Below, piece by piece: positions 31,731 through 40,662 of a DNA stretch of 64,000 bases. Positions within the stretch are counted from its first letter, which is position 1; each line of letters begins with the position of its first letter. Below the pieces are notes generated by a model, which had not been told where the DNA came from, ran no database searches, and saw nothing but the letters and a program-made list of their open reading frames with translations. A program made the translations under genes and the position numbers. Source of the DNA: Streptomyces sp. APSN-46.1 (GTDB lineage: Bacteria > Actinomycetota > Actinomycetes > Streptomycetales > Streptomycetaceae); assembly GCF_022815725.1 (NCBI RefSeq), contig NZ_JALGRF010000006.1:186001-250000 (forward strand), in the 5' to 3' direction.

Positions 31731-32377
31731 TGCGAATCGTCCTCGTCGGACCTCCCGGTGCGGGAAAGGGAACGCAGGCCGCGTTCCTTGCCAAGAACCT
31801 GTCGATCCCGCACATCTCCACGGGCGATCTCTTCCGCGCCAACATCAGCAAGAACACCGAGCTGGGTCAGCGCGCGAAGGCGTTCATGGACGCCGGTGAC
31901 CTCGTCCCGGACGAGATCACCATCGGTATGGCCAAGGACCGCATGGAGCAGCCCGACGCCGTGAACGGCTTCCTGCTCGACGGCTTCCCGCGGAACGTCT
32001 CGCAGGCCGAGGCGCTCGACGCGATGCTCGACGCGGAGAGCATGAAGCTCGACGCCGTCCTCGACCTGGAGGTCGAGGAGGACGAGGTCGTCAAGCGGAT
32101 CGCCGGTCGCCGGATCTGCCGTAACGACTCCGCGCACGTCTTCCACGTCGTGTACGCCGCGCCGAAGACCGAGGGCGTCTGCGACGTCTGCGGCGGCGAG
32201 CTGTACCAGCGCGGCGACGACTCGGAGGACACGGTCCGCAACCGGCTGGAGGTCTACCACACGCAGACCGAGCCGATCATCGACTACTACAAGGCCCAGG
32301 GCCTGCTGGTGACCATCCCGGCCCTCGGTGAGGTCGCGGACGTCACGCAGCGCGCGATGGACGCCCTCAACAAGTAG
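31730..32377 (+). CDS. adk: Adenylate kinase
   Basis: 215 aa. The P-loop GPPGAGKGTQAAF is at residues 7-19, and DGFPRNVSQAEAL carries the AMP-site arginine. It is a long-LID type: the LID has Cys in ICRND and a CDVCGG pair, that is C-X2-D plus C-X2-C, so it could bind zinc with one Asp in place of Cys. It interconverts ATP, AMP and ADP. TGATG overlap with secY, as is usual for secY-adk. Confidence 0.99.
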   Translation: MRIVLVGPPGAGKGTQAAFLAKNLSIPHISTGDLFRANISKNTELGQRAKAFMDAGDLVPDEITIGMAKDRMEQPDAVNGFLLDGFPRNVSQAEALDAMLDAESMKLDAVLDLEVEEDEVVKRIAGRRICRNDSAHVFHVVYAAPKTEGVCDVCGGELYQRGDDSEDTVRNRLEVYHTQTEPIIDYYKAQGLLVTIPALGEVADVTQRAMDALNK

Positions 32378-32393
32378 CTCCCGCTGTGCGTAC

Positions 32394-32424
32394 CGGCCGC
32401 GGTGTCCCCAGGGCACCGCGGCCG
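32394..32424 (+). terminator. Hairpin after adk
   Basis: An 11-bp perfect stem CGGCCGCGGTG/CACCGCGGCCG around a nine-base loop, 16 bp after the adk stop. No T-run follows. Downstream, before map, are three tandem 10-bp AAACGC-containing repeats (32457-32486). Confidence 0.6.
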
Positions 32425-32507
32425 TACTGTTGGATCGATCCGAAACAGCGCAGGCAAAACGCAAACAAACGCCGACAAACGCAGACCCGAAGGTGGAAGG
32501 CATTTCC

Positions 32508-33359
32508 ATGGTCCAGATCAAGACCCCCGAGCAGATCGCGAAGATGCGCGAGGCGGGGCTGGTCGTCGCCGCGATCCACGCGGCGACCCGTGAGGCGGCC
32601 GTTCCGGGCGCCACGACGCGGGATCTGGACATGGTGGCCCGCAAGGTCATCGCCGACGCCGGTGCGAAGTCGAACTTCCTCGGGTACGGCGGCTTCCCCG
32701 CGACCATCTGCACCTCGGTGAACGAGGTCGTCGTCCACGGCATCCCGGACGACAAGACGGTCCTCAAGGACGGCGACATCATCTCGATCGACGCCGGCGC
32801 GATCGTGGACGGCTGGCACGGCGACGCGGCGTACACGGCCTTCGTGGGCACCGGGCACGCCCCGGAGCTCGTCGAGCTGTCCCGGGTGACCGAGGAGTCC
32901 ATGTGGGCCGGTATCGCCGCCATGAAGCTCGGCAACCGCCTCGTGGACATCTCCAAGGCGATCGAGAGCTACATCAAGCGCCAGCCGCGCCCGTCCACCG
33001 GTGAGCACAGCCTCGGCAAGTTCGGGATCATCGAGGACTACGGCGGCCACGGCATCGGGTCCGAGATGCACATGGACCCCCACTTGCTGAACTACGTCTC
33101 GCGCAAGCGGGGCAAGGGGATCAAGCTGGTCCCGGGCGTCTGCCTGGCGATCGAGCCGATGGTCTCCCTGGGCACCGCCCAGACGGAGGTCCTGGCGGAC
33201 GACTGGACGGTCATCACCACGGACGGCACCTGGTCCTCGCACTGGGAGCACTCCATCGCGCTGACCGAGGCCGGCCCCATCGTCCTGACCAGCCCGGACT
33301 GCGGCAAGGCGAAGCTGGCGGAGTATGGAGTCACCACGGCTCCGGACCCGCTGGCGTAA
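32508..33359 (+). CDS. map: Type I methionine aminopeptidase
   Basis: 283 aa from ATG 32508 (MVQIKTPEQIAKMREAGLVV) with GGAAGG upstream; in-frame codons from 32328 run back into adk and are not used. Metal ligands are visible in SIDAGAIVDGWHGDAAY (two Asp), in GGHGIGSEMHMDP (His), and in a late Glu pair (CLAIEPM, HWEHSIALTE). It removes initiator Met from new proteins. The adk-map-infA order is standard. Confidence 0.98.
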   Translation: MVQIKTPEQIAKMREAGLVVAAIHAATREAAVPGATTRDLDMVARKVIADAGAKSNFLGYGGFPATICTSVNEVVVHGIPDDKTVLKDGDIISIDAGAIVDGWHGDAAYTAFVGTGHAPELVELSRVTEESMWAGIAAMKLGNRLVDISKAIESYIKRQPRPSTGEHSLGKFGIIEDYGGHGIGSEMHMDPHLLNYVSRKRGKGIKLVPGVCLAIEPMVSLGTAQTEVLADDWTVITTDGTWSSHWEHSIALTEAGPIVLTSPDCGKAKLAEYGVTTAPDPLA

Positions 33360-33497
33360 TGATCTACACTCTGGGGCAAACTTTCCGGATTCGTCTTTCT
33401 GGGAGCCCTGACGTAGACTGACTCGTCGGCTCTCGTGCACTCCCATGCCTGCATGGCGCACGAAGCCGATCAAGGTAGCCGATTCGAAAGGCGAAGC
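33360..33497 (+). promoter_or_regulatory. infA upstream region
   Basis: 138 bp. A TAGACT box at 33414-33419 is a possible -10, with a poor -35 (TCGTCT at 33391-33396). A ribosome-binding site of GCGAAGC type precedes the GTG of infA. It is a likely start for infA-rpmJ-rpsM-rpsK-rpoA-rplQ. Confidence 0.4.
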
Positions 33498-33719
33498 GTG
33501 GCCAAGAAGCAAGGTGCCATCGAAATCGAGGGCACCGTGATCGAGTCCCTCCCGAACGCGATGTTCAAGGTGGAACTCCAGAACGGTCACAAGGTCCTCG
33601 CGCACATCAGCGGCAAGATGCGCATGCACTACATCCGCATCCTCCCGGATGACCGGGTCGTCGTGGAGCTGTCTCCGTACGACCTGACGCGTGGCCGGAT
33701 CGTCTACCGATACAAGTAG
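33498..33719 (+). CDS. infA: Translation initiation factor IF-1
   Basis: 73 aa from GTG 33498 (VAKKQGAIEIEGTVIESLPN). The OB-fold ends RGRIVYRYK. It binds the 30S A site during initiation. In-frame upstream codons (from 33435) are leader and not conserved. Confidence 0.99.
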   Translation: MAKKQGAIEIEGTVIESLPNAMFKVELQNGHKVLAHISGKMRMHYIRILPDDRVVVELSPYDLTRGRIVYRYK

Positions 33720-33792
33720 ATCTTGTCCTCACTCCTGCCTGGGCATCCGTCCCGGTGCGGGTGGTGGCACTGACCCGGAGAACCTCACCAAC

Positions 33793-33906
33793 ATGAAGGT
33801 CAAGCCGAGCGTCAAGAAGATCTGCGACAAGTGCAAGGTGATCCGCCGTCACGGTCGGGTCATGGTCATCTGCGACAACCTGCGCCACAAGCAGCGCCAG
33901 GGCTGA
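33793..33906 (+). CDS. rpmJ: 50S ribosomal protein L36, zinc type
   Basis: 37 aa, MKVKPSVKKICDKCKVIRRH and on to the end RQG. The zinc ligands are the Cys pair CDKC, a third Cys (VMVICDN) and a His (RHKQ). The ATG at 33793 follows GGAGAACCTCACCAAC. It is the C+ form of L36. Confidence 0.98.
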   Translation: MKVKPSVKKICDKCKVIRRHGRVMVICDNLRHKQRQG

Positions 33907-34105
33907 CGCACGCCGACCGACCTGCCTTCCGCAGTTCTTCGCGCGACGTAAAGAAAACGTACATACGCAGAACCCGCCCAGCCCTGAAGAGGGCCGGCGG
34001 CACCTCCGGCGGGGGCCGGGGACCCGGACGTACCACCATCCATCAAGGGCGGTCGGCGGTCGGGAGTGGTTCTGCGGAAGACCCCCGAACACACAGGAGC
34101 CATTT
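33907..34105 (+). promoter_or_regulatory. Structured rpmJ-rpsM spacer
   Basis: 199 bp without a gene. It contains an A-rich stretch (33950-33962) and a G/C-rich self-complementary block around 33984-34024 (GCCGGCGGCACCTCCGGC type). It is a possible leader for rpsM; no clear promoter hexamers were seen. Confidence 0.35.
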
Positions 34106-34486
34106 GTGGCACGCGTTTCCGGTGTTGACATCCCGCGCGAAAAGCGCGTGGAGATCGCACTCACCTACGTCTTCGGTATCGGGCGCACCCGGTCCAAGGA
34201 GATCCTCGCCTCCACCGGCGTGAACCCGAACACCCGCGTTCGTGACCTGGCCGAAGAGGACCTGGTCAAGATCCGCGAGTACGTGGACGCCAACCTCCGC
34301 ACCGAGGGTGACCTCCGCCGCGAGATCCAGGGCGACATCCGCCGGAAGATCGAGATCCAGTGCTACCAGGGCATCCGCCACCGTCGTGGCCTGCCGGTGC
34401 ACGGTCAGCGCACCAGCACGAACGCGCGTACCCGCAAGGGCCCGCGTCGCGCGATCGCCGGTAAGAAGAAGCCGGGCAAGAAGTAG
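34106..34486 (+). CDS. rpsM: 30S ribosomal protein S13
   Basis: 126 aa. GTG start (VARVSGVDIPREKRVEIALT) with AGGAGC upstream. GIRHRRGLPVHGQRTSTNAR is the family signature, with a Lys-rich end. It bridges the 30S head to 50S. Confidence 0.99.
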   Translation: MARVSGVDIPREKRVEIALTYVFGIGRTRSKEILASTGVNPNTRVRDLAEEDLVKIREYVDANLRTEGDLRREIQGDIRRKIEIQCYQGIRHRRGLPVHGQRTSTNARTRKGPRRAIAGKKKPGKK

Positions 34487-34540
34487 TCCTGTTCAGCGGT
34501 CTTGCGCTGTAGGACCGACCACCTCCCGTAGGAGATTTAG

Positions 34541-34945
34541 ATGCCCCCCAAGGGTCGTCAGGGCGCTGCCAAGAAGGTGCGCCGCAAGGAAAAGAAGAAC
34601 GTCGCTCACGGGCACGCCCACATCAAGAGCACGTTCAACAACACCATCGTTTCGATCACGGACCCCTCGGGCAACGTGATCTCCTGGGCCTCCGCCGGCC
34701 ACGTCGGCTTCAAGGGCTCGCGCAAGTCCACCCCCTTCGCCGCGCAGATGGCCGCCGAGTCGGCCGCCCGCCGCGCGCAGGAGCACGGCATGCGCAAGGT
34801 TGACGTCTTCGTCAAGGGTCCGGGCTCCGGCCGCGAGACCGCGATCCGCTCCCTCCAGGCCACCGGCCTTGAGGTCGGCTCGATCCAGGACGTCACCCCC
34901 ACCCCGCACAACGGCTGCCGCCCGCCGAAGCGCCGCCGCGTCTGA
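34541..34945 (+). CDS. rpsK: 30S ribosomal protein S11
   Basis: 134 aa. HIKSTFNNTIVSITDPSGN, DVTPTPHNGCRPPKRRRV at the C-terminus and GPGSGRETAIRSLQATGLE are signatures. Forms the 30S platform with S18 and S21. Confidence 0.99.
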   Translation: MPPKGRQGAAKKVRRKEKKNVAHGHAHIKSTFNNTIVSITDPSGNVISWASAGHVGFKGSRKSTPFAAQMAAESAARRAQEHGMRKVDVFVKGPGSGRETAIRSLQATGLEVGSIQDVTPTPHNGCRPPKRRRV

Positions 34946-34979
34946 CGTGGTGGACGCACCTGTGCGTTCTTGAGTGTCC

Positions 34980-35045
34980 GGGCGGTACGACCCCTTCGGG
35001 GGCCGTGCCGCCCGTACCCTTGCAGTAGCCGTACTCCGGTACGGC
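34980..35045 (+). terminator. Two hairpins in the rpsK-rpoA gap
   Basis: The first, 34980-35013, has a 10-bp outer stem (one G-U) and an inner CCCC-TTCG-GGGG hairpin. The second, 35028-35045, is GCCGTAC-TCCG-GTACGGC. Neither is followed by a T-run. They probably tune read-through from the r-protein genes into rpoA, or its translation. Confidence 0.6.
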
Positions 35046-35095
35046 GTCCCGTCGGGCGTCAAATAGTGGGCGTCCACGAATGAAGGAACACAGAC

Positions 35096-36118
35096 ATGCT
35101 TATCGCTCAGCGCCCTTCGCTGACCGAAGAGGTCGTCGACGAGTACCGCTCGCGGTTCGTGATCGAGCCGCTGGAGCCGGGCTTCGGCTACACCCTCGGT
35201 AACTCCCTGCGCCGTACGCTCCTGTCCTCGATCCCGGGTGCTGCCGTAACCAGCATCCGCGTGGACGGCGTCCTGCACGAGTTCACCACCGTGCCGGGTG
35301 TCAAGGAAGACGTCACCGACATCATCCTCAACATCAAGCAGCTGGTCGTCTCCTCGGAGCACGACGAGCCGGTCGTGATGTACCTGCGCAAGCAGGGTCC
35401 CGGCCTGGTCACCGCTGCCGACATCGCGCCCCCGGCCGGTGTCGAGGTGCACAACCCGGACCTGGTCCTCGCCACGCTCAACGGCAAGGGCAAGCTGGAG
35501 ATGGAGCTGACCGTCGAGCGCGGTCGCGGCTACGTCTCCGCCGTCCAGAACAAGCAGCTGGGCCAGGAGATCGGCCGTATCCCGATCGACTCCATCTACA
35601 GCCCGGTCCTCAAGGTCACCTACAAGGTCGAGGCGACCCGAGTCGAGCAGCGCACCGACTTCGACAAGCTGATCGTCGACGTCGAGACCAAGCAGGCCAT
35701 GCGCCCGCGTGACGCCATGGCGTCCGCCGGTAAGACCCTGGTCGAGCTGTTCGGTCTGGCGCGCGAGCTCAACATCGACGCCGAGGGCATCGACATGGGC
35801 CCGTCCCCCACGGACGCCGCCCTGGCCGCCGACCTGGCGCTGCCGATCGAGGAGCTCGAGCTCACGGTCCGCTCGTACAACTGCCTCAAGCGCGAGGGCA
35901 TCCACTCCGTGGGTGAGCTCGTCGCCCGCTCCGAGGCCGACCTGCTCGACATCCGCAACTTCGGTGCGAAGTCGATCGACGAGGTCAAGGCGAAGCTGGC
36001 CGGCATGGGCCTGGCCCTCAAGGACAGCCCGCCCGGATTCGACCCGACCGCCGCGGCTGACGCCTTCGGCGCCGATGACGATGCCGACGCTGGCTTCGTC
36101 GAGACCGAGCAGTACTGA
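35096..36118 (+). CDS. rpoA: RNA polymerase alpha subunit
   Basis: 340 aa. The N-terminal dimerisation domain has EPLEPGFGYTLGNSLRRTLL. The C-terminal domain, which contacts UP elements and activators, has LELTVRSYNCLKREGIHSVG and NFGAKSIDEVKAKLAGMGL. An acidic tail (DDDADAGFVETEQY) ends the protein. ATG start. Confidence 0.99.
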   Translation: MLIAQRPSLTEEVVDEYRSRFVIEPLEPGFGYTLGNSLRRTLLSSIPGAAVTSIRVDGVLHEFTTVPGVKEDVTDIILNIKQLVVSSEHDEPVVMYLRKQGPGLVTAADIAPPAGVEVHNPDLVLATLNGKGKLEMELTVERGRGYVSAVQNKQLGQEIGRIPIDSIYSPVLKVTYKVEATRVEQRTDFDKLIVDVETKQAMRPRDAMASAGKTLVELFGLARELNIDAEGIDMGPSPTDAALAADLALPIEELELTVRSYNCLKREGIHSVGELVARSEADLLDIRNFGAKSIDEVKAKLAGMGLALKDSPPGFDPTAAADAFGADDDADAGFVETEQY

Positions 36119-36129
36119 TTCTTCCCGTC

Positions 36130-36164
36130 GCCGGCGGCTGAGGTCTTTGGCCTCAATCGCCGGC
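36130..36164 (+). terminator. Hairpin between rpoA and rplQ
   Basis: GCCGGCG (36130-36136) pairs with CGCCGGC (36158-36164), and TGAGG pairs with CCTCA inside, separated by a small internal loop. It is a possible attenuator or a stability element. The remainder of the 136-bp gap shows no promoter. Confidence 0.55.
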
Positions 36165-36254
36165 CGGGCTTGATTTGATCTTTCCCGCGGCATCCGCCCC
36201 GGGGGAACTGACACCGGTACCTGACACGGCCGGTGCAGATATGAAGGAGTAACA

Positions 36255-36713
36255 ATGCCGCGTCCCGCAAAGGGTGCCCGCCTGGGCGGCTCCGCCGCGC
36301 ACGAGAAGCACCTCCTCGCGAACCTCGCGAAGGCGCTCTTCGAGCACGGCCGCATCACCACCACCGAGGCCAAGGCCCGTCGCCTGCGTCCCTACGCCGA
36401 GCGTCTGGTCACCAAGGCCAAGAAGGGCGACATCCACAACCGTCGCCTGGTGCTGCAGACGATCACGGACAAGAGCATCGTGCACACGCTGTTCACCGAG
36501 ATCGCCCCGCGCTACGAGAACCGCCCCGGTGGTTACACGCGCATCACCAAGATCGGCAACCGTCGTGGCGACAACGCCCCGATGGCCGTGATCGAGCTGG
36601 TCGAGGCCCTGACGGTCGCCCAGCAGGCCACTGGTGAGGCCGAGGCCGCCACCAAGCGCGCGGTCAAGGAGGCGGAGGCTGTCGAGGCTCCCGCCGCCGA
36701 GCCCGCCGAGTAA
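36255..36713 (+). CDS. rplQ: 50S ribosomal protein L17
   Basis: 152 aa. MPRPAKGARLGGSAAHEKHL and RYENRPGGYTRITKIGNRRG are signatures. A Glu/Ala-rich acidic tail follows (EAEAVEAPAAEPAE). AAGGAG precedes the ATG. Last gene of the superoperon. Confidence 0.99.
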   Translation: MPRPAKGARLGGSAAHEKHLLANLAKALFEHGRITTTEAKARRLRPYAERLVTKAKKGDIHNRRLVLQTITDKSIVHTLFTEIAPRYENRPGGYTRITKIGNRRGDNAPMAVIELVEALTVAQQATGEAEAATKRAVKEAEAVEAPAAEPAE

Positions 36714-36775
36714 TCGGCTGAAAGATCGGGTCAAGGAGGCCTGATCCCGCTTCGGGATCACGCTGAACGGCTCTG

Positions 36776-36808
36776 AACGGGCCCGCCCCTCACGGGGCGG
36801 GCCCGTTT
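36776..36808 (+). terminator. Terminator of the alpha operon
   Basis: A perfect 14-bp stem (36776-36789 with 36794-36807) with a TCAC loop, then TTT. A smaller hairpin GATCCCG-CTT-CGGGATC lies just before it (36743-36759). Together they end the rplQ transcript. Confidence 0.9.
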
Positions 36809-36831
36809 GCCATTCTGAGAGGATCGGTCAC

Positions 36832-37683
36832 GTGAGTGACGAGGTGGAGCCCGGGCACGTCCGGGTGCGGCTGGACCTGAGTTACGACGGCAAGGACTTC
36901 TCCGGCTGGGCGAAGCAGCGCACGCTACGGACCGTGCAGGGCGAGCTGGAGTCGGCCCTGCAGACCGTGATGCGGCTGTCGGAGCCGGTCAGCCTGACCG
37001 TCGCCGGGCGCACCGACGCCGGCGTGCACGCCCGCGGGCAGGTGGCACAGCTCGACCTGGCGGAGGAGGTGTGGGCCGAGCACCGGGACAAGCTGCTGCG
37101 CCGCCTCGCGGGGCGGCTGCCGCACGACGTACGGGTGTGGAAGGCCGCCGAGGCCCCCCCGGGCTTCAACGCGCGGTTCTCGGCCATCTGGCGTCGCTAC
37201 GCCTACCGCGTCGGCGACCACCGGGCCGGGGTGGACCCGCTGCGCCGCGGCCACGTCCTTTGGCACCAGTGGCCCCTCGACGTGGACGCCATGAACGAGG
37301 CCTCGGCCCCGCTGCTCGGCGAGCACGACTTCGCCGCGTACTGCAAGCCGCGGGAGGGCGCGACGACGATCCGTACGCTCCAGCAGCTCAGCTGGGAGCG
37401 CGCCGAGGACGGGGTCATCACCGCGACCGTCCGCGCCGACGCCTTCTGCCACAACATGGTCCGCTCGCTGGTGGGCGCCCTGCTGCACGTCGGGGACGGG
37501 CACCGGCCCACCGACTGGCCCGGGAAGGTGCTGGCCGCAGGCGTACGGGACTCCTCCGTGCACGTGGTCAAGCCGCACGGGCTGACGCTGGAGGAGGTCG
37601 GCTACCCGGCCGACGAGCTGCTGGCCGCCCGCAGCAAGCAGGCGCGGAACATGCGGACACTCCCGGGCGCCGGCTGCTGCTGA
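36832..37683 (+). CDS. truA: tRNA pseudouridine(38-40) synthase
   Basis: 283 aa, GTG start. The catalytic aspartate is in LTVAGRTDAGVHARGQV (about residue 62). FNARFSAIWRRYAYRV and FCHNMVRSLVGALLHVGDG are TruA signatures. It modifies uridines 38-40 in the anticodon arm. It is commonly next to rplQ in actinobacteria. Confidence 0.98.
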   Translation: MSDEVEPGHVRVRLDLSYDGKDFSGWAKQRTLRTVQGELESALQTVMRLSEPVSLTVAGRTDAGVHARGQVAQLDLAEEVWAEHRDKLLRRLAGRLPHDVRVWKAAEAPPGFNARFSAIWRRYAYRVGDHRAGVDPLRRGHVLWHQWPLDVDAMNEASAPLLGEHDFAAYCKPREGATTIRTLQQLSWERAEDGVITATVRADAFCHNMVRSLVGALLHVGDGHRPTDWPGKVLAAGVRDSSVHVVKPHGLTLEEVGYPADELLAARSKQARNMRTLPGAGCC

Positions 37684-37739
37684 TCGCCTCGCGCTTATCC
37701 ATTTGGGCGGATCGCCGCCGGGCCTGGACAATGCCCCGC

Positions 37740-39359
37740 ATGGGACATCTCGAAGCCAGCCACCTGGAGTACTACCTTCCCGACGGGCGGGTTCTGCTCC
37801 CCGACGTCTCCTTCCGCGTGGGGGAGGGGTCGGTCGTCGCCCTCGTCGGGGCGAACGGGGCCGGCAAGACCACCCTGCTGAAGCTGATCTCCGGTGACCT
37901 CCAGCCGCACGGCGGCGGGGTCACGCTGAGCGGCGGGCTCGGGGTGATGTCGCAGTTCGTGGGCTCGGTGCGGGACGAGACGACCGTGCGCGACCTGCTG
38001 GTCTCGGTGGCCCAGCCGCGGATCCGGGAGGCCGCCGAGGCCGTGGACCGCGCCGAGCACCTGATCCTGACGGTGGACGACGAGGCCGCGCAGATGGCGT
38101 ACGCGCAGGCGCTCAGCGACTGGGCCGACGTGCGGGGCTACGAGGCCGAGACGCTGTGGGACGTCTGCACGATGGCCGCGCTGGCGATCCCGTACGACGC
38201 GGCGCAGTTCCGCGAGGTGCGCACGCTGTCGGGCGGTGAGCAGAAGCGCCTGGTGCTGGAGGCGCTGCTGCGCGGGCCGGACGAGGTGCTGCTGCTCGAC
38301 GAGCCGGACAACTACCTGGACGTTCCGGGCAAGCGGTGGCTGGAGGAGCAGCTGAAGGCCACCCGCAAGACGGTGCTGTTCGTCAGCCACGACCGGGAGC
38401 TGCTGTCCCGCGCCGCCGAGAAGATCATCAGCCTGGAGCCGAGCCCGATGGGCACGGACGTGTGGGTGCACGGCGCGGGCTTCGACACGTACCACGAGGC
38501 CCGCAAGGAGCGCTTCGCGCGCTTCGAGGAGCTCAAGCGCCGCTGGGACGAGGAGCACGCCCGTCTGAAGGCGCTGGTGCTGCGGCTGCGGAACCAGGCG
38601 GCGAGCAGCCCCGACATGGCCTCGCGCTACCGGGCGATGCAGACCCGCTTCCAGAAGTTCGAGGAGGCCGGGCCGCCGCCGGAGCCGCCGCGCGAGCAGG
38701 ACATCCGGATGCGGCTCAAGGGCGGCCGTACGGGCGTCCGCGCGCTGACCGTCGAGAACCTTGAGCTGAGCGGCCTGATGAAGCCGTTCTCGCTGGAGGT
38801 GTTCTACGGCGAGCGCGTCGCGGTGCTCGGCTCGAACGGCTCCGGGAAGTCCCACTTCCTGCGGCTGCTGGCCGGCGAGGACGTCGAGCACACGGGCACG
38901 TGGAAGCTGGGCGCCCGCGTGCTGCCCGGGCATTTCGCGCAGACCCACGCCCACCCGGAGCTGTTCGGCCGCACGCTGGTCGACATCCTGTGGACGGAGG
39001 CCGCCAAGCCGCTGGGCGCTGCGATGGGCGTGCTGCGCCGCTACGAGCTGGAGCGCCAGGGCGACCAGCTGTTCGACCGGCTCTCGGGCGGCCAGCAGGC
39101 GCGCTTCCAGATCCTGCTGCTGGAGCTGGCGGGGACCACGGCGCTGCTGCTGGACGAGCCGACGGACAACCTGGACCTGGAGTCGGCGGAGGCCTTGCAG
39201 GACGGGTTGGAGTCGTACGAGGGCACTGTGTTGTGTGTCACGCACGATCGCTGGTTCGCGCGCACATTTGACCGTTACCTGGTCTTCGGTTCGGACGGTG
39301 TCGTGCGGGAGACTCAGGAGCCCGTCTGGGACGAACGCAGAGTCGAACGCAAGCGGTAA
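37740..39359 (+). CDS. ABC-F family ATPase
   Basis: 539 aa with two fused ATPase domains and no membrane segment, the ABC-F layout. Domain 1: Walker A GANGAGKTTLLKL, signature LSGGEQKRLVLEA, Walker B EVLLLDEPDNYLD, switch His FVSHDREL. A charged linker (KERFARFEELKRRWDEEHA) separates the domains. Domain 2: Walker A GSNGSGKSHFLRL, signature LSGGQQARFQILL, Walker B ALLLDEPTDNLD. ABC-F proteins act on the ribosome (translation quality control or antibiotic protection); the linker length does not allow a specific resistance call. Start: ATG 37740 (MGHLEASHLEYYL), with an ATG three codons upstream as the alternative. Confidence 0.93.
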   Translation: MGHLEASHLEYYLPDGRVLLPDVSFRVGEGSVVALVGANGAGKTTLLKLISGDLQPHGGGVTLSGGLGVMSQFVGSVRDETTVRDLLVSVAQPRIREAAEAVDRAEHLILTVDDEAAQMAYAQALSDWADVRGYEAETLWDVCTMAALAIPYDAAQFREVRTLSGGEQKRLVLEALLRGPDEVLLLDEPDNYLDVPGKRWLEEQLKATRKTVLFVSHDRELLSRAAEKIISLEPSPMGTDVWVHGAGFDTYHEARKERFARFEELKRRWDEEHARLKALVLRLRNQAASSPDMASRYRAMQTRFQKFEEAGPPPEPPREQDIRMRLKGGRTGVRALTVENLELSGLMKPFSLEVFYGERVAVLGSNGSGKSHFLRLLAGEDVEHTGTWKLGARVLPGHFAQTHAHPELFGRTLVDILWTEAAKPLGAAMGVLRRYELERQGDQLFDRLSGGQQARFQILLLELAGTTALLLDEPTDNLDLESAEALQDGLESYEGTVLCVTHDRWFARTFDRYLVFGSDGVVRETQEPVWDERRVERKR

Positions 39360-39384
39360 GCGGCAGGAGCGAGGGGGAGGCGTG

Positions 39385-40662
39385 GTGGGCCTGCGGCCTA
39401 GCATCTGGCTCATGAAGTGGGACCACACCTCCGGCAACCGGCTCGTCGAACGGCTGCTGCGGCCCGCGTCCCGGCCCTGGCAGCTCGTCTCTCTCGCGGT
39501 GGTCCTGGGGATCTGCGTCTCGACGAGCCTGCGGGAGAACTGGGGCTCGGACAACGCCTTCGTGGTCAAGGCCGCGCAGACGCTGCTGGCGGGCGGCTCC
39601 CCGTACGAGGACAAGCGCTTCCTGTACCTGCCGAGCGCGGTGCTCATGGCGGTTCCGGAGGCGCTGCTGCCGCAGACGGCCCTGAGGTGGCTGCTGCCGG
39701 TCGGGATGTCCGGGCTGCTGGGCGCCGGCTGGCTGGCCGCGCTGCGGCTGTTCTCGGTGCCGCTGCGCTCGCGCCTGGCGGTCGGCGGCTTCGCGGTCCT
39801 GGCCCTGGCCTACAAGCCGTACGTGAACCTCGTGCTGATCGGGAACTGGACGGCCATCTCGGCGGCCGCGCTGCCGGTGGCGCTGCTCCTCGCGCACCGC
39901 AGGGCGTGGGGGGCGGCCGGCCTGGTGGTCGGGCTGGCGATCGCCTGCAAGCCGATGCTGGTGCCGATCGGGCTGCTGTTCCTGCTGGCCCGGCAGTGGC
40001 GGGGGCTGGCCGCGGCCGTGCTGGTGCCGCTGGGACTGTCGCTGGCCGGCGCGCTGATCATGCCGAGCCCTTCGCTGTTCTTCACCAAGACGCTGCCGTT
40101 CCTGCTGAACGGGCAGGACGCCTACGCGCTGCCCTGGGACGCCTCGCCGATCGCGGTGCTGCCACGGCTGGGGGTGCCGGAGCCGCTGGCCGCGCTGGTC
40201 GCCTTCGTGGGGGCCGGGGTCGGGCTGTGGGGCGCCTGGCAGCGCTGGCGGCGCCCCGACGAGTCCGACGAGGGGCAGCTGCGGCTGGCGGAGACGGCCT
40301 GCATGGTGATGCTCGCCGCATTCCTGGTCTCCCGGCCGTCCTTCGACCACTACCTGCTGGTGGTGCTGCCGCTGCTGCTGGCCTCGGTGGTGCGGGCGGG
40401 CTCGATGCCGCGCTCGCCCTGGTTCTGGCTGGCGCTGACGCCCCAGGTGGCCCTGATCCCGTGGCCCTCGGAGCTGGCCCACAAGCGGCGCGCCTTCAAG
40501 GACTGCGCCACCCTGTGCGGGCTCGCCATCCTGCTGGCGCGTCGTGCGCTGCGCTCCGGTCGGGTTACTCTGGGACCCGTAACAACTGCGGGGTCCCCAC
40601 CCAGGACCGAACCGGAGTGCGCCGCGACGCCAGCAGAATCGGCATCGCGGACCGCGTTTTGA
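39385..40662 (+). CDS. GT87-type polyprenyl mannosyltransferase-like membrane protein
   Basis: About 425 aa with some ten membrane helices, of the GT87/DUF2029 family (GT-C glycosyltransferases that use polyprenyl-phosphate mannose in actinobacteria). After a short N-terminus (LRPSIWLMKWDHTSGN) comes the first helix, then the acidic first loop SDNAFVVKAAQTLLAGGSPY. A conserved ACKPMLVPIGLLFLLARQW segment follows. The C-terminus is hydrophilic. Start: GTG 39385 lies four bases after GGGGAGG, with ATG 39412 as the alternative. The rplM promoter overlaps its stop codon. Confidence 0.78.
   Translation: MGLRPSIWLMKWDHTSGNRLVERLLRPASRPWQLVSLAVVLGICVSTSLRENWGSDNAFVVKAAQTLLAGGSPYEDKRFLYLPSAVLMAVPEALLPQTALRWLLPVGMSGLLGAGWLAALRLFSVPLRSRLAVGGFAVLALAYKPYVNLVLIGNWTAISAAALPVALLLAHRRAWGAAGLVVGLAIACKPMLVPIGLLFLLARQWRGLAAAVLVPLGLSLAGALIMPSPSLFFTKTLPFLLNGQDAYALPWDASPIAVLPRLGVPEPLAALVAFVGAGVGLWGAWQRWRRPDESDEGQLRLAETACMVMLAAFLVSRPSFDHYLLVVLPLLLASVVRAGSMPRSPWFWLALTPQVALIPWPSELAHKRRAFKDCATLCGLAILLARRALRSGRVTLGPVTTAGSPPRTEPECAATPAESASRTAF

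Noticed and set aside
37740..39359. Naming the ABC-F gene as a specific antibiotic-resistance factor
   Set aside because: The linker gives no reliable drug specificity and there is no biosynthetic or resistance context; a general ABC-F call is all the sequence supports.
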